Positions 44,858-54,713 of a stretch of DNA of 64,000 bases are shown here, piece after piece. The notes under the pieces are model-generated. The model was given only the letters and a program-made list of their open reading frames with translations, made no database searches and was not told the origin of the DNA. Each line of letters begins with the position of its first letter. Position 1 is the stretch's first letter. Origin of the DNA: Flectonema sp. DT1601 (taxonomy: Eukaryota > Euglenozoa > Diplonemea > Diplonemida > Diplonemidae); assembly GCA_964019425.1 (NCBI GenBank), contig OZ025797.1, positions 992,001 through 1,056,000 on the forward strand. The letters are read 5' to 3'. The position numbers and the translations under genes were made by a program.

Positions 44858-47273
44858 CTACGTAGTGACGAGTGATGCAACGCTGGCTTTCAAATGCGAT
44901 AGTCTCACCCATTCTTCCTGAAGAATCTTAATGTCCTTTACTGTTGCTGAGGATAGCGAGGAAGGTAATTTATCTGAAGGAGCTGAATCTGATAAAATAT
45001 CCTTCAGAGACGACAATAGAACGGAACTTTCATCCTGTCCGTTGTCAGGCATTAATAGTGATGTACCATCAGGCTGTGTTTTTTTTTTTTTTTTTTTGGA
45101 TGAAGAAGAAAAAAAAACATTAAAAAAAGAAACAAACGGTGTAAGTAGCATACCCTGCATGTAAGCGTCATTCCAAGCCGATTTTTTTCATCCCATCCGT
45201 CTTCCTGATCTATTGACACTGTTATTGGTTATTGGTTATTGGTTATTGGTTATTGGTTATTGGTTATTGGTTATTGGTTATTGGTTATTGGTTATTGGTT
45301 ATTGGTTATTGGTTATTGGTTATTGGTTATTGGTTATTGGTTATTGGTTATTGGTTATTGGTTATTGGTTATTGGTTATTGGTTATTGGTTATTGGTTAT
45401 TGGTTATTGGTTATTGGTTATTGGTTATTATTGTTTTTTTCTTAATCTTTTTAAGTACACACCGTTTGAAAAGTCTGGAAGTGGAATATCAGCGAGTCCC
45501 TCATTTATGGTGTCCAACTGCGACTGTGAAATTCGAAGAGAACTCGCATCAGCATTTTCCCAAAAATGGATAGCCGATTGCAACGTACAGAAGTAATATC
45601 CGGCCTCTGATGACATTTTCGCAGAGTTTCGGTAGTTTTCTATAAAGTTCGTATTGCTGTGAAGCTGTTTAGCATTTGCCTTCCCTACTAATAATATCAA
45701 ACACGGTAAAAAGTCGTCTGCTCCCATCGCCTTACCCGGATCTAAGAAGTGAAGTGCTGAAAAAATCAACTTGCAACTGTTTGCAATGCAAATCAATTTA
45801 TCACGTGGGTTTTTATATTCATTTAGTTTGTTTAATTCTTCAACGGCTTCTTTCCATGCAACGTGTTCCAAGATTGCAGGTTTCACATCGAGATTCTGGG
45901 GTTCAATGAACTTGAAAGACTCGAGACGTTTTTCCAAAGCTTCATCGCTGTGTTGTTATTTGTTTGTTTGTTTTAAAAGAAAAACGAGAGGTATTGAAGA
46001 CGGACGTCAGTTGTTTTTGTGTGAAAAAACGGATGCAAACAATTATAAGCTTCGACTCCACAAGATGTAAAGAGTTGTCATCTTTCTTATAAAGATTTAG
46101 TCATGTCTGGTCCCTCGCATTCGATCTTTAAAAAGGAAGTTAATAAAAAAGAGAATATCTTCAAGGTATTCTGAAGCTCATGTTAGAGTGCTTGTTATAT
46201 GCGGCACAGCAGTAGTCTCTTGTGGAAGAGGGAAGCAGAAATGGTTATTTTCTCTTTTTTCAAAAACATAATAGTACTACAAACCTTTTACGATCTTCTT
46301 CTGTTCCGAAAGTCTTATGGAATACTTTAGTTAGAATGTACTTTTCAAGACCTTCTTGAGCGAAATCCATCTCCTGAGCAGAGGCACCTTTCCAAACAGG
46401 ATTCTCAGATATTTCCTCAAACATCTGAAGCAGAAAATTTTGAACTTTTTTCGGAAGCTCAGTCGGATCCTCAGGTGTCGGAGAGGTGTTGATTTCAGCT
46501 ACGAAGTGTTTCAACTTTGAATGGATGCCGGCAGCCTTTTGATGTCTCATCTTTTCAGCAAAGTCACGAAATCGGAATTTTGGAGGTGGCTTTGGTGCAG
46601 ACTTTGGTGAGCGAGATCCACTACTTGAACTCGTTCCAACCTGCTGGCTGTTACTTGGTGTTGGTGGAAGTGAAGATGAAGAAGGTTGAAGAGGAGTAGA
46701 AGATTGGACTCGAGGTTCTTGTTGTTTCTCAGAGTGCCATCCAATACTTTCAAGAGGATCACTCCGAACCCACTTTGCTCGAATAGCATCAGCCACTAAA
46801 TAAATTGGAATAGTGAAACCATCTGTTGGGTCAATCTCTAATTCAGTTTGTCGAAGGATTTGAATAACCTGCTGACTACTTGAAGGCGTGACTGGTGATT
46901 CAATATCGACAGGTGTTGGTCCTAACGGAGTCGGTGTAGTTAGCCCACCTTCATCTGCAGGTATTTCTAATATAATATTATCACACACAGTTGGATCATT
47001 ATTCTCTGACTTACTAGCTGCTAAGTGTCCAACTATTCCATTTAGAGTTGCGAAACTACTATCGGACAGTTCAACACTATTGAATATGATCGTATGAGTT
47101 CGTAAGAAATCATTACTAATAACTCCCAAACCTAACTCATCAAGAATCACTGACTGAGGCACCATTACAGCCCATCGTGATGCGTTGACTTTTCGAAGAG
47201 TAGCCCCCAACGACGTTCCCTTCATCGCTTGTACAAACAGATTCGTTGTTTTTTCATATTCTACGAATCCCAT
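44858..47273 (-). CDS. VPS9-domain guanine nucleotide exchange factor (Rab5-type), four exons
   Basis: Four exons (47273..46285, 45947..45463, 45209..45154, 45073..44858) join through three GT-AG introns with all phases matching, giving 581 residues. The N-terminal 230 residues are Ser/Pro-rich and unrecognised. About 235-335 looks like the helical bundle that precedes VPS9 domains (GLEKYILTKVFHKTFGTEEDRK). The VPS9 domain follows at about 340-465, with the diagnostic DPGKAMGADDFLPCLILLV and QLHSNTNFIENYR ... SEAGYYFCTLQSAIHFW, including the conserved Asp and Tyr of the Rab-binding face. Such proteins activate Rab5/Rab21-family GTPases on early endosomes. Intron 1 is 337 nt, intron 2 is 252 nt and mostly a 7-bp minisatellite, intron 3 is 80 nt. 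The last exon is Ser/Asp-rich. Confidence 0.88.
45221..45428. repeat. 7-bp minisatellite (GTTATTG)n inside intron 2 of the VPS9 gene
   Basis: About 29-30 perfect or near-perfect copies of GTTATTG (CAATAAC on the coding strand), filling most of the 252-nt intron 45210-45461. The unit is 7 nt, so all three plus-strand frames are open (VIGYWLL-type repeats) and give spurious long reading frames. Confidence 0.9.
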
Positions 47274-47706
47274 GATGTTTTCTAATCAAATAAAGATGAT
47301 TAATACTTTTGTGAGAATATAAATAAAATGAACAACAAAACTTCAGCCTGATAACATCGATACTTGTCTATAGCAGATGTCAGCTGTCCGTTTATGTAGT
47401 CACTCGAATCGACTGCAGTCTTTACTCAGTGAAAGACTTATTAAAATAAAACAAAAAACAAAAAGTAGAAGAGAATGAAAAAAAAAACAGAAAATGCGAC
47501 ACTTTTGGATTTTCGAACTAGGAAAGGACAGAGAGAACAGTTTGCTGGGGTTCACGCTGTTTTAAAAGACGCGACGATTAATATCGTAGGAATGGAATTA
47601 AATAATTATTGAGAAGTTGAAGACTGTTCCATCCCATACAATGGTATCCCGTATTCCTTTGCGTCTCCGACAGCTCAATGCAAATACAGCTGAGTGCTTA
47701 GGAACT
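47274..47706. other. Intergenic region
   Basis: About 430 nt between the ankyrin gene and the VPS9 gene, A-rich around 47440-47490. TTTATTTGATTAG just upstream of the VPS9 ATG is a plausible acceptor. No gene seen. Confidence 0.5.
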
Positions 47707-48273
47707 TTATAGGTCTTCTTCTTCTTTCTTGCCTTCCTTTTCTAATTCACCCATTAATTCCCACAAGAGTTTGTGAGTTGGGTGACCTTTTGGCGCCATA
47801 TCAATAGCAGTGTGACCACCCTTTGAAGGTGTATCATAAGGAACACCATTGTCAAGAAATACTTGAAGGGTATCAGCATGACGCTGTTCCTTTCCCCATG
47901 ATGCTCTGTGAATTGGTTGAAATCCGTCTGAATGAACATCTTGAGGATCAAGTCCATGATCGATTAACATCTTTGCAATATGAGGACGTCCTTGGAAGGC
48001 GGCTCCGTGCATCGGTGTGTACCCGTCTTGTTCTCCAATAGTAACATCAGCATTATGCTCTAGTGCTAACTTTACACAGGCTTTACATCCACCTAGAACA
48101 CTATGCATTAGGACGGTTTGCTTACCAGGTCCTATTTCATTGATGTCTGCACCTTCTTCTTTGAGAAGTCTTTTTAATTCATCAATCTCACCAGCTCTAA
48201 CAGCCTTGTGAAGATCTCCAGCAGTGTAGTCTCCAAGTGCTGCTACGAGAACAAGTCCTACGGTTGAAAACAT
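47707..48273 (-). CDS. Ankyrin-repeat protein with N-terminal hydrophobic segment
   Basis: 188 residues. The first 13 (MFSTVGLVLVAAL) are a short hydrophobic stretch that could be a signal peptide or anchor. Four to five ankyrin repeats follow from about residue 18: DLHKAVRAGEIDELKRLLKEEGADINE, then QTVLMHSVLGGCKACVKLALEHNADV, YTPMHGAAFQGRPHIAKMLIDHGLDP, and FQPIHRASWGKEQ...VFLDNGVPYD, ending with HTAIDMAPKGHPTHKLLWELM. The C-terminus is a Lys/Glu-rich tail. Ankyrin repeats bind proteins, and no partner can be inferred. GGGTACAG about 16 nt upstream of the ATG is a candidate acceptor. Confidence 0.82.
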   Translation of the reverse strand: MFSTVGLVLVAALGDYTAGDLHKAVRAGEIDELKRLLKEEGADINEIGPGKQTVLMHSVLGGCKACVKLALEHNADVTIGEQDGYTPMHGAAFQGRPHIAKMLIDHGLDPQDVHSDGFQPIHRASWGKEQRHADTLQVFLDNGVPYDTPSKGGHTAIDMAPKGHPTHKLLWELMGELEKEGKKEEEDL

Positions 48274-48644
48274 TTTTACTTGTGTGTCTGTACCCAGATA
48301 GACTTGTTATTTTTATTTTACAACACCACATAGATAATCACAAATAGATTCAACGCAGTACTGTAGAGATCAGGAGTGTAGTAGCACTCAAGTCTCATTA
48401 CAAAGTCAACAGCACAGATGAATTGAACTTTACTTTACAACCTTTGAACTGGTTCAATTGATAAGGTGCCGCCTTCGCTGAAATATTTCAACGAGTGCAG
48501 GTCGCAACCTGACCTTCAAACAGAATAAACAACAAAAGTTACACTATTCTGTAATACGAGCAATACTACTCTGAAGTATGAACTCCCTTAAAACATTACT
48601 CGAAAGGCTTAGAGATATGTCAGACATATGTAAGACAAGTAGGG
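48274..48644. other. Intergenic region
   Basis: About 370 nt between two genes; contains a short inverted pair AGGTCgcaacctGACCT near 48500. I see no gene. Confidence 0.5.
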
Positions 48645-49406
48645 TTATGCTTTAGATACTTCTGTAGTCTCCTTCTCTGTTGCATTCTTATCGTGGTACG
48701 TTTTGATAATTGTAATCCGCATCACTAAATCTCTTATTTCCCTATCAACAAGTAACTGTTGTTGTTCTGATGGAAGGTGACGTTTAACAACCATCTTATT
48801 GCGAGTGATGAATAATTCTTGGCGATAAAGCTCATAGTCAAGTAGCTGCTGAACTACCTGATTATTAAACTTCCCACCATCAAGCATCTTGGCTAAGTAG
48901 TAATTAGGAGGAGGCTGGGTCATAACAAGTCTGTCTGTGGCGTACATCATCACTGGAAGTGAACTAAACGACATTACAAAAGCTCGTCTCAGAGTTGCTG
49001 GTTGTCTTACTCTAGCTCCAATGACAAGAGCACCAAGAGCTGCACTTACTGTCATTATTATTCTGGAACAGTTGCGTTCAATTCTTTGACTTCCATGAGA
49101 AGCTTCCAATATACGTTCGGCTACTAACAGTTTTTTAACTTCATACGGTGTGTCTTTCAAATAGTCACAATCAACTAATATTGTATTATCACCCCACGAA
49201 GATGGAGGCATGCCTTGACCGTGTAATTCATACACTTTGGGTGCATCTTTTTCAATAAGATTGGCTGCGTCTTTAACCAAATCATGACACTCCTCTGTGG
49301 TCTCAATCAACCCGTGTGAAATACTCGAAAAAGCTCTACTACTTCTGTTTTTAAGATTCTGCATTCCACCAGGGAATTGAGAAGAAATAAAAGTTGATAA
49401 TAACAT
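48645..49406 (-). CDS. Hypothetical membrane protein
   Basis: 253 residues that I do not recognise. The first 35 residues are Ser/Arg/Phe-rich with few acidic residues, compatible with a mitochondrial presequence. One or two hydrophobic segments lie in the middle (about 117-132, IIMTVSAALGALVIGA, and about 143-156, FVMSFSSLPVMMYA), followed by a charged helical C-terminal part with YELYRQELFITRNKMV. A membrane protein, perhaps mitochondrial, is an inference from composition only. The upstream flank has two long A runs on the coding strand and AAACAG as the nearest AG. Confidence 0.6.
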   Translation of the reverse strand: MLLSTFISSQFPGGMQNLKNRSSRAFSSISHGLIETTEECHDLVKDAANLIEKDAPKVYELHGQGMPPSSWGDNTILVDCDYLKDTPYEVKKLLVAERILEASHGSQRIERNCSRIIMTVSAALGALVIGARVRQPATLRRAFVMSFSSLPVMMYATDRLVMTQPPPNYYLAKMLDGGKFNNQVVQQLLDYELYRQELFITRNKMVVKRHLPSEQQQLLVDREIRDLVMRITIIKTYHDKNATEKETTEVSKA

Positions 49407-49867
49407 TTTTTTTTTTTTTTTTTTTTGTGTAGTCAGAGAGGGCTACCTGTTTTTTTTTTTTTTTTGTAAGAATTATTCACATACAATGTCTTCATAAGTA
49501 AGGTTATTACACATAACAACAGACATGTCGGGTCAACCTGCATTATCAATAAATAAAGTTAGCTCGTGAGTTGTCCATTTACGTTATACCACTATATCAA
49601 TATTTTTTTCTTTTTCTCCCCCTTTTTTTTTTTTTTTTGTCGACACGAGTAAGAAAACAGACCCGTATTGTCACAATAATAAGAAGAATCTAACAAGAAG
49701 GGGAAGGGGGGAGTAACTTGATAACTTGGCTAATCAATAATCAACGTGAAGACCAGCGGTTGTGTTTGTATCTATGTTTGTTTCATCAGTTTTGCAGTTT
49801 TTTTTTTTTTAAAAAAACCAACAAGCATAATATCTACTATAGCAAACCGCACGCTTGCGTGAAGTCT
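49407..49867. other. Intergenic region with long homopolymers
   Basis: About 460 nt. T runs of roughly 15-20 nt at 49408-49427, 49451-49465 and 49625-49638, plus a GGGGAAGGGGGGAG stretch near 49700. Nothing gene-like. Confidence 0.55.
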
Positions 49868-51280
49868 CTACTTTCCATCCATAAATTCTCCTAGAGGTTT
49901 ATCGAAGGCCATGTATTTAGTTTTCTTTGCCCAATATGTGTCTCCGTGACCAGATTTTTTTCTAATTTCGTAGGCTTTTTCGTAGTGGTGTCTGGCGGTG
50001 TATGCTTCTCCCATTCCGTGGCGTACCTGACCAAGAAATTCGTGAAATTGAGCAACAGAAGGATCGTATTTAGTGAAATATCTCTCCGCACATTTTAGTA
50101 GTGTCTCGACCATGTTTGCTGTTGTTTCGCCATCTTTTGTTTTCCAGGCTTGGTGGGCCCAATTATCTAGTTTTCTAAAACACAGATAGTGAGTGTAGTG
50201 CATGACTTCATCTCCTAATAGTTGAGCCAGACCCTTCCACTTGTCTGCTTTAACTGTTCGAAGTTTTTTCTCTGCTTCTAAGCAATCATCAATTCGATAC
50301 TGTTCAAGCATCACACCACATTGAAGACATCTCCAGTCTTCAGATCCTTTTAATCCGAGACCATTGGGAGATATGGTTCCGACATTCTTGTCGCAGAGCC
50401 AACATTTAAAAGCTCTGGTGAGATCAGGATCTTTGGTACACGCATCACAATTACACATAAAACCATATTGCTGAAATAAAACAGCTCTCCGATCAGCTGC
50501 GCATTGATATCCAGAAATATAAGAAATTGTAATACGATCACCTTTTCTGATAGGACGTTGAGCTCTGAATTGAATTCGTGATGGCCAACTATCCTCTGGA
50601 TGATCAAGGAACATAAATGTGCAATTTGAGACGCAGCTATGCTGAGCTAGTCTTGCAAAAGGATAGACCGCAGTATGTCCTTTTCCGACCTTGCAGACAA
50701 CACTATTGGTGTCGTACGATCTGATTAACTTAGCAATCTCACTCTCTGTTAATATATCTTGAAATGTCCCAGGTATGCATTCGTGAATTGCTTCTGCAAT
50801 TTGTTCCGTTATCTTTTTATCTTCTGGTGTCTGTTCACTTACAGTCCAATTTAACATATCCCAAATCAGTGACTTAGAATCTCTTGTTTCAGTCCTTGCC
50901 ATCTGTAAGAATACAGCAATCACCTGTGCATATCCCTGGTCTAGTGGTGCTGTTCCGTATATTTGTTTTATTTTTGCAAGAAGACCATGAACTGGTGAAT
51001 GTAAATAGTAATCTAAATCCCAACTAACCTGCAGAAGTGAAGTGTCTTCTAAGACGCAATCGCCAGGTTCGAAATCATCAAAAGCAACCAAGTGCATTCC
51101 AACTTCATCATCCTGTTCAATCAAACACTTTACTGGCTGTGTCTTTTCTGATTTATGATATACAGAACTCATCCATCCTGGTGGTACGTTTGGATAAAAC
51201 GGAGGAATGCTTTCTGTTTCTATATCTCCCTCGTTGGTTTTCTCTGGTTTTTGAGACATCAGTTCCTCAACAAACGACAT
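49868..51280 (-). CDS. SMYD-like SET-domain protein
   Basis: 470 residues. The SET core is split in the manner of SMYD proteins: an N-terminal SET-N strand region (VGMHLVAFDDFEPGDCVLEDTSLL, about 60-83), a helical insert, then the catalytic SET-C part with LAQHSCVSNCTF (His214, Cys216, about 211-222), RITISYI (249-255) and a post-SET cysteine cluster QYGFMCNCDAC (Cys276, Cys278, Cys281). A further CxxC pair of pairs (CWLC at 293-296, CLQC about 40 residues later) may bind zinc. The C-terminal third is helical and TPR-like, with HYEKAYEIRKKSG. The MYND finger usual in SMYD proteins is absent. Protein lysine methylation is the expected activity; the target is unknown. Confidence 0.85.
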   Translation of the reverse strand: MSFVEELMSQKPEKTNEGDIETESIPPFYPNVPPGWMSSVYHKSEKTQPVKCLIEQDDEVGMHLVAFDDFEPGDCVLEDTSLLQVSWDLDYYLHSPVHGLLAKIKQIYGTAPLDQGYAQVIAVFLQMARTETRDSKSLIWDMLNWTVSEQTPEDKKITEQIAEAIHECIPGTFQDILTESEIAKLIRSYDTNSVVCKVGKGHTAVYPFARLAQHSCVSNCTFMFLDHPEDSWPSRIQFRAQRPIRKGDRITISYISGYQCAADRRAVLFQQYGFMCNCDACTKDPDLTRAFKCWLCDKNVGTISPNGLGLKGSEDWRCLQCGVMLEQYRIDDCLEAEKKLRTVKADKWKGLAQLLGDEVMHYTHYLCFRKLDNWAHQAWKTKDGETTANMVETLLKCAERYFTKYDPSVAQFHEFLGQVRHGMGEAYTARHHYEKAYEIRKKSGHGDTYWAKKTKYMAFDKPLGEFMDGK

Positions 51281-52251
51281 TTTTCTTACTTTTTTTTTTT
51301 TTTTAAATTATTTTTATACTGGATCTTTAAGGGAGGTTAAATAATAATAAAGACAGCGACTGTATGAGATTTTGCGCATGAAATGGATTGCAAACAGTTT
51401 CCTTGACACGCATTTTACTACAGCTGTCTATTAAAAAGAAGAATAAAAAACAACTCAATAAACACCAGACGCAGTGAGGTTAATTTCAAGGCCAGCAATA
51501 AAAGTTAGAAAAAGAGTTTTTTTTTTTGTTATAGAACAGTGTCACCAAAATCAATAATTATAAAAGAAGAAAAAAAAATTTAAAAAAAACAAATAAAATA
51601 TCCAACGCAGAACATCGATAGCTTAATCATTGATGTCAAGTTGTTACAAAGAATATGATGAGATAACCTCCTGAAATGAGATCTTTATCACTTGTCTTTC
51701 GAGTCAAATACTAACAGAGATTGTTGCGAGAAGTAATTCAACTTTCTCATGTGATATCTGCAGCGTTACCATCACTTTTTCTACATTCAAAGATCAGGTT
51801 ACACGATTTGTTACTGAATGAACATTCCTGTTTAAGTTTCTTAGAGTGGTTTGACATCTGTAATAAGGACTCTCACTACTGAGGAGGATTACACAAGTCT
51901 GACGGTCTTATTAGTCCGCTGGAGACTCAGAAATTTAAATGACTTTTTCGTATAAAAGATAAAACACATTACCTACTTGCTCTCATCGGATCAAAACACA
52001 ACTTAAAATTAAGTTTTTTTTTTTTCAATATTTTTCTAAAATAGACTTAAGTCACAATACCCCCATTCGTGTTTTATGATTCTATTCCTCAACAGGACGT
52101 AATAAAAATTTTTAAATAGTAGAGGAAACGCTTTATTCAAATTGTAACTAATGGTTCTGTGTAAATATTATTATAGTTGTTTGTAACTTCCGTGAACGCG
52201 ATAACTATGTTTATATTTCAAATCGAAGTATTTAAGCATCACTTTATCAGA
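51281..52251. other. Intergenic region
   Basis: About 970 nt with no convincing coding frame. It has A and T runs and one region (about 51878-51936) where GTCT...AGAC and CGG...CCG can pair, which might be a small structured RNA, but the evidence is weak. No RNA gene is called. Confidence 0.5.
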
Positions 52252-52878
52252 TCATCTTCGATGCTCATGTTCCCGAGGGCTATGTTTATGACTCTGACAG
52301 CGATGAGTCCTTTTTTTTGAGGATCGACAATAGCGTTTCGGTTCTGTTTTTTCAAAATGCCGACACCCACCTAATAAACTAAATAGAGCAACCAAAATAA
52401 CAATACCGTGATACCAAGCATTTGATATAATTGATCCACTAGACTGCTTGTTATCAGGTATCGGGTATAATTTCATAACCGGATTAACCATGAGGAGTTT
52501 TGGACGAGTATATACAACTATAGCCGCCCGAGGTAACATAGGTGTGATACGCAAAATGTCACGTGTCACTGAACTACGTAATACAGTCATACTGTTTATG
52601 AAAGCAAGACCTAATGAAGAGGTGTTCTTTGAGAAATGGTAAAGTTCAAAAGATGGAATTGTATTTATTAGCCGTTTCTGTAAATTTATTTTATTAACCT
52701 TCACAATCTGTTTTGGAGGCATTGCCGGGACTGGATCTGGTTTTGCTGCAGCCTTTCCCCAGAGTCTCTTAAATCTATTTGCCTGAAACTCTAAATTTGC
52801 AATCATTTTCTGAGCTACGATTACGTCCTCAGCTACTGCCGTGCACGTATTTCGGGAAATCCTTCCCAAGCGCTTCAT
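52252..52878 (-). CDS. Hypothetical protein with C-terminal membrane segment
   Basis: 208 residues, not recognised. The N-terminal half is basic with few acidic residues and has a helical stretch (VIVAQKMIANLEFQANRFKRLW). One transmembrane segment near 157-172 (GIVILVALFSLLGG) is followed by a short Arg/Lys/His-rich tail (SKKRTHRCQSHKHSPREHEHRR). It could be a tail-anchored protein. The start follows an acceptor, TCTCATTTAATTACAG, about 21 nt upstream, which supports the gene being real. Confidence 0.6.
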   Translation of the reverse strand: MKRLGRISRNTCTAVAEDVIVAQKMIANLEFQANRFKRLWGKAAAKPDPVPAMPPKQIVKVNKINLQKRLINTIPSFELYHFSKNTSSLGLAFINSMTVLRSSVTRDILRITPMLPRAAIVVYTRPKLLMVNPVMKLYPIPDNKQSSGSIISNAWYHGIVILVALFSLLGGCRHFEKTEPKRYCRSSKKRTHRCQSHKHSPREHEHRR

Positions 52879-53035
52879 TTCTTTTTTTTTTTGTTTCCCT
52901 CCTGTAATTAAATGAGATATAAACTTTCATTTCGTTGAAATTTTTACAACAAACTGATGACTTCACTCAGCACATGCAAAAACACAATAAAGCAATAAAG
53001 GCAAGAGTGCATTCAACTATAGAGTAGTTTAGTTT

Positions 53036-53205
53036 AGTTAGCAAAATACAAACTGATGACTACGAGGGGTCTGGGTAGCCCGCATCAGTAAGGACCCAAT
53101 CGCGAAGATTGTAGTTTCATAGTATTGGCTGGAAGTGATCGACTTCCAGCCTCCACCTTGCCCAGAGGCTAACAGGTTGTAAACAAGAAAAGAAAATAAA
53201 AAAGA
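53036..53205 (+). mobile_element. SINE-like structured element, second copy
   Basis: About 150-170 nt closely matching the first part of the insert at 36208 (TTAGTTAGCAAAATACAA ... GGCTAACAGGTTGTAAACAA then an A-rich AAGAAAATAAAA tail). The CTGGGTA/TGCCCAG helix and the GCTGGAAGT/ACTTCCAGC hairpin are kept; the outer helix has one mismatch (ACAAACTG/CAGGTTGT). It ends in an A-rich tail here, whereas the other copy continues for another 320 nt. Confidence 0.55.
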
Positions 53206-53593
53206 AACCAGAGTACCCACAGCAAATAATATGAAAATATCAAAAAAAAAAAAAAAGAATCGACACCTCACCAAATAATTCTCACACCTTGTTTTGTTTT
53301 TGCGCAACCGAAAACAAGCCTATAAAGTAAAGGGTGTTAGCGGTAATCTGCTACAATTCTCTTTTCTTTCGCTCATAAAACATGGTTTCGAGACGAAAAA
53401 AAAAAAATAATGGGAAAAAAATCGTAAAACCAGAAAAGGAGAGAAAAGGAAGACCATAATTGTAATTGTGAAATAATTTGAGTATTTCTTTTTTTTTTTT
53501 TTTCTTTTTCTTTTTTTTTTAAAGCAACAACAATCTATCCCACAGACTCAATAAATGAACCATAATAGAGAAAGACTGCTCACGGTAGTAATG

Positions 53594-53626
<33 letters not shown>

Positions 53627-53693
53627 TCAGGTAGGGAGGAAAATAAGGAGGGGGAAATAAACCAAAGCATAATCCCATAGTGTACAGCATGAA

Positions 53694-53720
53694 CAAGCAA
53701 GATGCGAAGCATCTTGCTTG
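53694..53720. other. Perfect 12-bp hairpin
   Basis: CAAGCAAGATGC and GCATCTTGCTTG pair without mismatch around a GAA loop. A 12-bp perfect stem with a 3-nt loop is unlikely by chance in sequence of this composition. It is in the long intergenic region, and the function is unknown. Confidence 0.5.
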
Positions 53721-54015
53721 AATGAAATTTTGAAAAAAAAAAAAAAAAAATTGATACAATTCGCTATTAACATGATTAGCGATAGAAATAAAGAGTGATA
53801 AAGATACTCATTGAAGCATAAAATTAAGATTTCGCATTTTTTTTTTTTTCTGAAAAAAAAAAAAAAAAGAAAGAAGAAGTATTTTCTCACACAAACTATC
53901 TGATTTGATCTGTTGTAATGCAGGAGAGGATTGCTTGAATGATTGCAATGGAGAGGAAATAAAAAATGTGTGCGGAGGGTAATTATCCAACAGCATTTTA
54001 AATAAATACAAAATC

Positions 54016-54088
54016 GGGTTCACATGTCATTCAACTATTGTAAAGCAGCGTTCTAGCACTGCTTTCCAAGAAGACTAGATGTGAACCC
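54016..54088 (-). ncRNA. Possible small structured RNA (two stacked stems)
   Basis: The ends pair over 10 bp (GGGTTCACAT with ATGTGAACCC). Inside, on the minus strand, AAAGCAGTG pairs with CGCTGCTTT (9 bp with one G-T) around a CTAGAA loop. The single-stranded stretches between are 13 and 16 nt. A hairpin with one large internal loop of this size recalls an H/ACA guide pocket. I do not find the expected AGA/ACA box just 3' of it, and it is not a cloverleaf, so a small inverted-repeat element is the alternative. Confidence 0.35.
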
Positions 54089-54257
54089 ATTGATAATAAT
54101 ATCAATCGTGGGACGCAGACAAATAGAAGCAGCATGTAGAGAGGTGAACGGATCTCTTTTTTTTTTTTTTTTTTTTTTAAATATTTGATCAAAAAAATAT
54201 CTTATGCAAATTACTTTTGAATTCTAGTAATATTCTGGAAACATAACAAAGCAAGCA

Positions 54258-54713
54258 TCAAATAGCTGGCAGACTAATAGAAGCAACATGCAGAGGGCTC
54301 AAGATAGGTGGAGTCTGAGGAAGGACCTTATTTAACGACCTCATCGATGATAACTTCGGAAGAGTGATGTTATCTCTGCTGGAATTGTGAATGTCTGGAA
54401 AGACTGTTGGCATCTGTCCTGCAGACGGATCTCTTTTTTTTAGTTTAGGAACCGACACCTTTGGTACCCTAGAAACCCTCTTCTGAAGAGAAAAATTATC
54501 GTGTATTAGTGACGCTATAATTTGTGACTCTGGTTTGAGATGCTTCGGACAAAGTAGTTTTTCATCTCTCACAGGAGGATAACGGTTGGCTGACACCTGC
54601 TGTGGTAATTCTGGTTCACGTGGTACATTTCTTGCATGTTTCTTACGCTCCGAAATGATTAATTTTCGAAGTTGTCGTTCCCTCTTTAAGGTTACCTCAT
54701 TATCAATAATCAT
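54258..54713 (-). CDS. Small basic protein of unknown function
   Basis: 151 residues from the ATG at 54713 (MIIDNEVTLKRERQL). Basic, predicted mostly disordered, with a charged N-terminal helix (RQLRKLIISERKKHARN) and Pro/Ser/Leu-rich remainder (KVLPQTPPILSPLHVASI). The frame extends upstream to 54800, but that part (FFFPQISFSPIF) is a pyrimidine-tract translation containing a TTTTCCCCCAG acceptor. An out-of-frame ATG lies between that acceptor and the chosen start. If the second AG (GTCGTCAG, immediately upstream of ATATG) is used, the chosen start is the first one. No family recognised. Confidence 0.55.
   Translation of the reverse strand: MIIDNEVTLKRERQLRKLIISERKKHARNVPREPELPQQVSANRYPPVRDEKLLCPKHLKPESQIIASLIHDNFSLQKRVSRVPKVSVPKLKKRDPSAGQMPTVFPDIHNSSRDNITLPKLSSMRSLNKVLPQTPPILSPLHVASISLPAI

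Larger units (their letters stand above)
52879..54257. other. Long intergenic region with repeats and hairpins
   Basis: About 1.4 kb without a coding frame I trust. Contents listed separately: the second copy of the SINE-like structured element (53036-53205), a perfect 12-bp hairpin (53694-53720) and a 73-nt two-stem structure (54016-54088). Also present: T/A homopolymers at 53489-53520, 53735-53749, 53839-53867 and 54159-54178, and an AAT microsatellite at about 53588-53627. Confidence 0.65.

Noticed and set aside
45221-45428. Telomere-like or CRISPR-like array
   Set aside because: GTTATTG does not match known telomere repeats, is internal and intronic, and has no spacers.
45213-45596. Long plus-strand frames rich in VIGYWLL repeats
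   Set aside because: They are produced by the 7-bp minisatellite, which is open in all three frames, and lie in an intron of the VPS9 gene.
51650-51690. C/D-box-like TGATGA ... CTGA
   Set aside because: The boxes are only about 9 nt apart, too close for a guide RNA, and no terminal stem is visible.
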